Of a stretch of DNA of 26,779 bases, positions 20,401 to 26,779 are shown in pieces. Each line of letters opens with the position of its first letter. Within the stretch, counting starts at the first letter, position 1. Made by a program: the position numbers and the translations under genes. The notes beneath the pieces are model-generated. The model searched no databases, was not told where the DNA came from, and was given only the letters and a program-made list of their open reading frames with translations. The DNA comes from Apostichopus leukothele (Eukaryota; Echinodermata; Holothuroidea; Aspidochirotida; Stichopodidae), in contig JAAAKB020000023.1 of the NCBI GenBank assembly GCA_010014835.2, forward strand, positions 925,049 through 951,827. Direction: 5' to 3'.

Positions 20401-22743
20401 TAAAGAACAGGAATCATGGAACAATTGAGGAGGGCCTTTGAAGCTTTCCAAATACTTTCTTGGCTCCACTATAGCTTTCATGTGGAAATTATTGGGTACA
20501 TGGTAGGGAATAGATAGGAATAGATACCAGACCTGGCATGCTGTTAGAAACTAGCTGCATTAGATCTAGGTATGTAGATCATTTTTGATTGACCCTATGT
20601 GAAATGAGCATTAGAACAGATACATTGTTTAAACCTGTTTGGTTCACTGTTGTGTAATGGTATGATAATGGCATAACTCCAGTGACCTTTTTCTCTGTAG
20701 GAAAAGAGCTTCTTCAACATGAATTATAGCATATATCAAGTTTATGGGGGAAGAAACATGGCATGTTGGCTTGGATGTTACTACTGAGATAAATAGGAAT
20801 CAAAGGTCATGATCCCAGTGAACTAGAAAGTAAAAAAAAAATATTCAGGTTGGTAAGGTGGAATGTGGAGAGACCATTTAATTATAATGGGTGTGTTTTG
20901 ATCAATTTCTTTTCACATGTGGTATAGTTTGTCTTCAAGTTTGAAGTTTATACTTAATTCCAGTGCAGTCCTAGTAGAGGTTCCTTGAACTCAAGTCACA
21001 AATTCTGTTTCTGCAAGCACCTTATCTTTTGATTTCCTTCAATAGCACAGTTTGGTACCGACCAGATTGTTGCAAATTCAGCTGCAGTTTTAAGGTGTCC
21101 CCAGGATGTCTGCTTGTGGTATGAACATTCTTTAGGGGTAGGTTAGCAGGGATTACCACGACCACTAATGAGCCCCAATCAAACCTGTTTGCCAAGAGTC
21201 CTTTAATGGTTTTGATTGTCAACCACACTGAATAGTAACTATTCATTCTACCATAATGCTGCTGATCTTAATTGACTGATGATTTGAAGTTATCTCTGGT
21301 AAATACCAAGCTGTGAATACAACACAATTGTAGGAGTTGACCTTTTAAGTTCTACCCTTCTGTTCAAGTGGCCAAGTTGTCTGGAGAAGGTGAAGAACAA
21401 AATTGTTCTCTAGTGATAGTTCCTGTTAGTTGCCGCCAGTATGAAAAGATGGTTTTAGGATTATCACAAGTGGAAAGGTTTAGGGCTTATTTTGACTTGT
21501 ACTTAGCATCAATACTCAAAATTGCTGTGTGCACTCGAAATATATTAGTCATTAGGTATTACTTTTGTGGCATGACCGACATAGAAAGTATGAGAAAAGC
21601 AATAATAATTCAGAACATACTAGTTGCTATGTCATTGGTAGAACAACAATGATAGAGAAAAAAGACAAATATGTTGGTTCACGATGGTATGGCTAAGATT
21701 TCACTGCATCCACCAACGGCCTTTAGTCCTTCCGTTCATGCGGTTATACTCTATCTTTGACTTTCAAAACCACAGGAGTGGAGAAAAGGCAAAGCTACAG
21801 GTATGATATGGATCACTACCTCTTGTGCAAAGACCTGGAATGCTGTTAAGGAGTGGTATCTTTCAATGTTGAAAAATCAGTTTTATTGGAGAATCAGTTA
21901 CCAGTTTGACTAACCCAAATAATAATAGCACAATATAGCAATACAAAGTAATCTAGTGGAAGCTAATTAAATCAAAAGTAGAACTTTAGGTCTTTAGGAT
22001 TTAGTGTGGATTGTTCATAACAGTTTGAGTGTCCATTAATTACAGAGGAGTTAAACAACCATGGTGAGTCTATTTACTGAGCCACATAGCAATGTGAACA
22101 ACTCAACATGCAGGAAAGGGGTGTGGTCAGAAAGTGTGAGTGGGGGGGGAGGGTTGCAGAATGTTAAGTTCAGGCATGCAGATCTGTGTAGTCAATAGTT
22201 AAAATGATCTAGCATAATAATATGTTGTCAAAGTAATGACTTTGTTAGAAATTTGAGCTCTACTCAGGAAGTGAGTGCACTAACTCTTTTAGACAGAAAG
22301 GTTATTGAACGAAAGAACTGAAAACTTCTTAGGTGCATAAAGGTGCCGAATTACCATGTTGATGAATCTAGTTATAACAATAAAGTTCATGCGGAATTCC
22401 AAAAGTGCCATATGCATCCTGTACAATTGTGTCTTTACTTTTCCAAAGGTACTTAATATTTCACTTGACTGTCAGTCTAAGCCAGCTGTCTCTTTTGGAG
22501 GGGAGCATATGTCAACCAGATTGCTTAATTGCATTGACACAGGCAGTGAATGACCAAAATGTTGAAAGCCCTTTGAAATCATTAAAGTCACAGAGACTTG
22601 AAAGATTGGCTTTGCTGCACCACTGGAAGGGAGCATTAACCTCTGTAGGATTTTGTGAAGTAACTTGGTGGTGACATTGTAGGAATCAGTCATTTTAGTT
22701 ATTGAATAATTCCATGACAATGAGGTGCAGCTTGCAGCTTGCA

Positions 22744-22809
22744 TATTAACTAAGAGGTATTCCATACACCCTAACTATTAATTGAGAGGTGTTCCATACA
22801 CCCTACCTA
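22744..22809. repeat. 33-bp tandem duplication
   Basis: Two adjacent units begin ATTAA at 22744 and 22777. Both contain GAGGTxTTCCATACACCCTA, with few differences between them. Confidence 0.85.
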
Positions 22810-23744
22810 ACATTCCCTTCCCTTGTAAAAGTATGTTGATTTGAAAGAGTGGCAGTGTAAGACTTTACTTCTAAAAAGGGTGCAGTGGAAATTGCGCTGT
22901 TAAAGACAACGGCAATGAATGGCAAAGGCTGAGAATATTCTGACCTTGGTAATTGAAGGTGTCATTGTCTCAAAACTAACTAACTATAGTATGATCAAAC
23001 TTTGGGGCGCTGTTTCTGCTCAATGTTTGCCATGAAAAGTTTCAGGTCACTTGGGTTTTTTTCTATGGAAAAGTTGGATAGGTTGTTATATTATATGGTG
23101 TTTGTGAAATAATAATGGTTACCAAGGAATAATAAAGTATATTTAGCCGAAAAATGGATAATTGTGCATGCAAGTTGTAATAAACAATACAAATAAGTAC
23201 AGTAGTTATAAACCAAAGGTACAGAATGAATGGAGTTAGTGGGAGTATTTATCGGTTAAATTTTAACAAAGCTATCAGATCCAGTCAAGATATACTTTAC
23301 AGTATACTTTGTCTGTCCCACACATGACAGTTCTTTAACCCACATGGTTTCTAAGTGAGACCTTTGACTCTAGTTGAGTTGTGTGACCAGTTTGTAAACA
23401 TTCAATTTGGTAGTGCATGCCTGATTCTGTAGCTTCTGTTTACACGGTAAGGACTAAGGATCGAGCTGAGCTGAGTCGAACAATCTGAATGTAATCAACT
23501 TTAATATTGCCCAGTGTAAAACAAAGTGCTAAGTTTCTGTATCATTAGTATACAAGTATAGACAAGAAACAGATTTTGCCCCAAACTTTTGGTGGATTTA
23601 TTCAAAGAGGTCCTGGCTAGCTGAAAAATATGGGTTGTGAGGATCGACCATGTAGCGGAAATCCTGCACCCCCCTCCCCTCTTCAGAAGTCTTCAGGGTT
23701 GTGAAGGGGGCACATTCAGCTTCAAACACATGTTGCTCTAGCCC

Positions 23745-23882
23745 ATCCAATCAGTGGTGTCATTTGAGCGTGAATTAACCTCTACACATCTCTGATAGGA
23801 TAGCTGACCTAACCACTCATCCAATCAGTGGTCTCATTTGAGCATGAATTAACCTCTACACATCTCTGATAGGATAGCTGAC
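23745..23882. repeat. Recent 74-bp tandem duplication (64-base units)
   Basis: The 64-base segment starting ATCCAATCAGTGGTGTCATT at 23745-23808 recurs at 23819-23882 with only two base differences. Both copies include CCAAT and end GGATAGCTGAC. The low divergence suggests a recent event or an assembly effect. Confidence 0.93.
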
Positions 23883-24132
23883 ATCACCAGTTTGACTTGT
23901 CTGACATGTAACAACCTCTGTAATAATAGGAAACAGCTGGTCTCATGTGTGTCTGGATGGAGTTGAAGATGATCTTTACCAGAAACAACTTGATAGTTGT
24001 AAGAAATAAGTCAATATTTATTAACCACAAATAACATAAAGTAAAGAGTAGCCTTGTATTCGGTAACTAGTGAGTGAGCAGTGAATAATAAAATCCAACA
24101 TTTGATCACCCAAGCATATTTCATGTATATTA

Positions 24133-24163
24133 TTAATCACATTAATCATGTTTAATGTGTTAA
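24133..24163. repeat. Imperfect inverted repeat
   Basis: TTAATCACATTAA at 24133-24145 faces TTTAATGTGTTAA at 24151-24163 across a five-base loop, pairing with one bulge. Related TTAATCACATG sequence follows near 24182. It may be the core of a decayed element or simply AT-rich chance. Confidence 0.45.
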
Positions 24164-25039
24164 TATTTCATGTTTATGTGTTAATCACATGTTAAAAGCA
24201 TGCCGGAAACTGGCAAATATTTCAGATCTACTTTATTACGGTTGAATGAAAGAAGATCAGTCAAATTTTTAACCAACATAATTTTGAGAATTTAGCATTG
24301 AAAACTTCAACTTAACAGCTGCTTTAAGCAACTACTTTGTTTGAAGAGGTCTACTACATGAATATATATATTTATTAAACAAAGTGATCTCTTATGAAAG
24401 TACAAACCTAATGTGTGCATTAAATTGGTATGTCATTTCTGAAGTTGTGATATTTTTAGATTCAGTTAAACATGAAATCATTGATGTTCACTGTTGACTT
24501 CCTTTCAAAGGTCTGTTCCATAGTTCTTAAAATGTGTCTAGAGAGAATGTGGATGTTCATGGCAGACACCGGTCAGATTTAGGGTCTTAAGGTCAAAAAT
24601 TGAAAATATTGCCCCTCCCCCCTCAAACCTGTCCAAAGTTAATATCTGAAACCAATATGGGGCAATATATCTACATAGTTGAAATTATGCCAGTCAGACA
24701 CTGGGTTCCTTTTATTCTTTCTTGTGCCCAAACCAATATTTTTTGCTATTTGATCCCATTCTGCCGATTAAGTCAACAAGTACTGCAAAGGTATTTGGAG
24801 GTGTGAAACCAAGTTGTTTATCAGTCAATGCCTAACGGTGTCTAGAGCCATGGTAACAAAGCCAATTTTAAGCATTCTTTAATCCTAACAAAAGCGCTTT
24901 ATAGACTGCAATGGATTGCAGCCTAAAGGTGCTGAATAAAACTTGCTAATATGCCAAAAGGCCCTGTAATAATGAGCTGTAAGGTAAACACTTTATGGCA
25001 TTAGCTTTGCCGCCAACATAGAATTAAAAGAAAGTGTGT

Positions 25040-25182
25040 GGATCTCTAGCGGGCTACCCAAATGTGAAGCCATGGACTGTGAATAACCTAAGTAGTTTCT
25101 AAAATGCCGTGGGATCTCTAGCGGGCTACCCAAATGTGAAGCCATGGACTGTGAATAACCTAAGTAGTTTAATGCCGTGGGA
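25040..25182. repeat. 72-bp tandem duplication
   Basis: GGATCTCTAGCGGGCTACCC starts at 25040 and again at 25112. The next 38 bases are identical in both copies, and a 3-4 base indel separates the unit ends near AATGCCGTGGGA. The similarity suggests a recent duplication. Confidence 0.93.
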
Positions 25183-25421
25183 TGTGCTGCATTTAAAATG
25201 TTATCAGTTATAAACCATAGTCCACTTTCTGAGTATAAAGTGCAAAATGTGCATTTAGCTGACAATTAGTGCTTAACATGTAGATCTGAAGTTATTTGAA
25301 GCACCTGAATCTTGGACAGTAGGTTCAATCATATAAAGTTATATGAACATAGCTTTGTCTTTAACAAAGTTACAGAATGTTCCTTTAGACCTAGTTTGGA
25401 ATTCTTCTTTAGGCTTAAATT

Positions 25422-25442
25422 GATGATGATGATGATGATGAT
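25422..25442. repeat. (GAT)7 microsatellite
   Basis: Seven perfect GAT units. On the minus strand they make a run of histidine codons in a chance open frame. Confidence 0.95.
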
Positions 25443-25697
25443 ATGGCTCCTTGGCCTGCTCAACTAGATTCGCAAGCCTAACTGTGAGAGGTGACCCTTC
25501 ATTTTCAAAATTCTGATTACTCATTCTCAACCAAACCATATTCTTTAACTACATGTAGATAGCAGAGCAGTACCCCCTTATGACATTCAACAACATTTTC
25601 AAGTTTGTAATTTACATTGTAAACATGTAGTTTGAGGTCAATAGTCATATTGCTCTTTGTTGCATCTGAGCAACTGACCAAGTACAGTAGGTATATT

Positions 25698-25760
25698 TAA
25701 TAATAATAATAATAATAATAATGTAGGTTGACATAGCGCTACTCCAGGAAACGAGTAACT
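25698..25760 (-). mobile_element. Probable LINE/SINE 3' tail with (ATT)n
   Basis: On the minus strand, GTAGCGCTATGTCAACCTAC runs into about eight ATT units (TAA at 25698-25722 on the plus strand). A GCGCTAT box before an (ATT)n tail is a frequent 3' end of CR1/L2-type LINEs and the SINEs that borrow it. Only the tail is visible, and no body is recognisable upstream. The (TAA)n run itself is certain. Confidence 0.4.
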
Positions 25761-25917
25761 GTACATCATGTTGTCCAAATTTCTTGAGAATAATGAAATG
25801 ATCATTTCCCCAAAGTCATCTCAAAGCCATATTGCTTTAATTGATCAATGTGGACAAAAAAGATCGTACCATGTTGACCTGCAGTATTTGTGTTTTTGTT
25901 GTTATTATTTTCAGGAG

Positions 25918-26000
25918 AATTTGGCTGACCCTCCCATCCTCATCCTCATCCACCCCACCTCCCCTCCCAGCCTCGCCCATCCCATTTTCCACCCACCTAA
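25918..26000. repeat. C-rich low-complexity tract
   Basis: An abrupt run of CCTCATCC, CCACCTCCCCTCC and CCCATCCC motifs lies just after a strong acceptor-like pyrimidine tract ending TTTTCAG at 25914. It stands out against the AT-rich background. Confidence 0.6.
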
Positions 26001-26699
26001 TAGTTTAAAGACCATGCTGGTGTGGAAAGAGGAAAAAAAGATATCAAAGGTTAACTCTACATTGTATTGTATTGCTCCTCTTGGGACTTTGGATTATCCA
26101 GTAGCTATAGATAATGTCTATAACGATTCGCCAACAGAGACTGATTACATCCAGGCATAAAGTGGTGTTGTGTTAGAATGAGAACATGGCCATTCATCAA
26201 CATTCTTTCAATTCCCATCCCACTGTTCACCCTAAAGTTCTGGCAAAAGGAAGAATAGAAAAGTAATCTTTTGAACTAAATTATCTTGGTGTTTAAAATT
26301 TTGAATTGCCCTTCCTATTTGAATAGTCTTTGTCATTTAGAGTCTCAAAGTAATGCCCCATTCAGGTCAAGGTAAGGATTTGTAGATCTTTTGCCCTGTG
26401 AATGGAGAATAAGTAAGAATCTTAACTGAAGACTATGGTATTAAAATTCAGTAAAATAGTTTGTGAGGCTATTCATCAACACTACTAAACAGACTGTCAC
26501 ACCTCACTGCTTGATTTGATAACTCTTACCTAAAGCACCGGTTTCTAGTCACTGGCCCAGTTTTGTTTATGAGTTATCTCACAGGCCTAATCTTTGTGGT
26601 AGGAGGTTAACTTGTAGAGACCAAGGGGAGTACAGTAAATTCAGTCAAATTCCTTGAAAGGTCAAGAGTATTTTGCAACCTTCTGACAGCTCTCCTCTG

Positions 26700-26779
26700 A
26701 GCTTAAAGCAGCATTTTGCGTTTGGTCGCCGTTTTCTACTTTTTTGACATGTCCATCGAGTTTTTTACATATATCAATC
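26700..26779. mobile_element. Possible edge of a dispersed repeat
   Basis: The text from TTAAAGCAGCATTTTGCG through GTCGCC, a T-run and GACATGTCCATCGAG is higher in complexity than its surroundings and looks like the end of an interspersed repeat continuing past the window. I recognise only the style, not a family. Confidence 0.2.

Larger units (their letters stand above)
17464..26779 (+). other. FREM2: First intron of the FREM2-like gene (runs off the window)
   Basis: The donor GTTAGT at 17464 opens an intron of at least 9.3 kb. I searched the plus strand for the expected continuation of CSPG repeat 12 (a D-I-D-D-M-like segment followed by a YxxxDGG motif) and found none. Between 17464 and 22743 there is no recognisable element: only short open frames, an A-run near 20829 and small direct repeats such as AGCATATATAG near 19758 and 19787. 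The listed tandem duplications and simple repeats lie in the right half. Confidence 0.8.

Noticed and set aside
21368-21652. 94-codon plus-strand open frame in the intron
   Set aside because: No recognisable domain, no signal or splice context and no repeat similarity; most likely chance.
25339-25539. Minus-strand frame with a polyhistidine run
   Set aside because: The histidines are the antisense of the (GAT)7 microsatellite.
25915-26160. Exon 2 of the FREM2-like gene
   Set aside because: The phase is wrong for the exon 1 donor and the sequence lacks any CSPG or Calx-beta character; in the needed phase it stops at once.

Overview
The window looks like invertebrate deuterostome genomic DNA, most plausibly echinoderm or a close relative. 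It is AT-rich, with long introns, many minisatellites and one 100-base assembly gap (N at 10962-11061). The species is inferred only from the style of the sequence and from two metazoan proteins, so it is not certain.

Layout. (1) 1-708: an (AT)n microsatellite, then the 3' flank of the first gene, which contains decayed duplicates of that gene's last coding bases. (2) 709-8714, minus strand: a complete seven-exon gene for lysosomal iduronate 2-sulfatase (IDS). All exons join in phase with canonical GT/AG borders and give 587 residues with the whole sulfatase active site. Its introns carry four different tandem arrays, and one of these duplicates a splice donor four times. (3) 8715-12461: the intergenic space between the two divergently transcribed genes, with the gap in its middle. 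(4) 12462-17463, plus strand: one giant first coding exon (1667 codons plus one base) of a FRAS1/FREM-family extracellular matrix gene, closest to vertebrate FREM2 and so also to sea urchin ECM3. It holds a signal peptide, the N-terminal domain and twelve CSPG repeats, the last cut by the splice donor. (5) 17464-26779: the start of that gene's first intron, more than 9.3 kb, containing short tandem duplications, simple repeats and a probable LINE/SINE tail. No further FREM2 exon was found.

The two genes have no known functional link beyond glycosaminoglycan/matrix biology: IDS degrades dermatan and heparan sulfate in lysosomes, and FREM2-type proteins assemble in basement membranes. Their head-to-head arrangement is probably incidental. 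The points most worth a second look are the fourfold tandem splice donor in IDS, the duplicated C-terminal coding tail in the IDS 3' UTR, the higher-order minisatellite in IDS intron 1, and an overlapping upstream ORF and an RGD motif in the FREM2-like gene. I saw no bacterial-type operon, CRISPR array, tRNA or rRNA gene, or intact mobile element.
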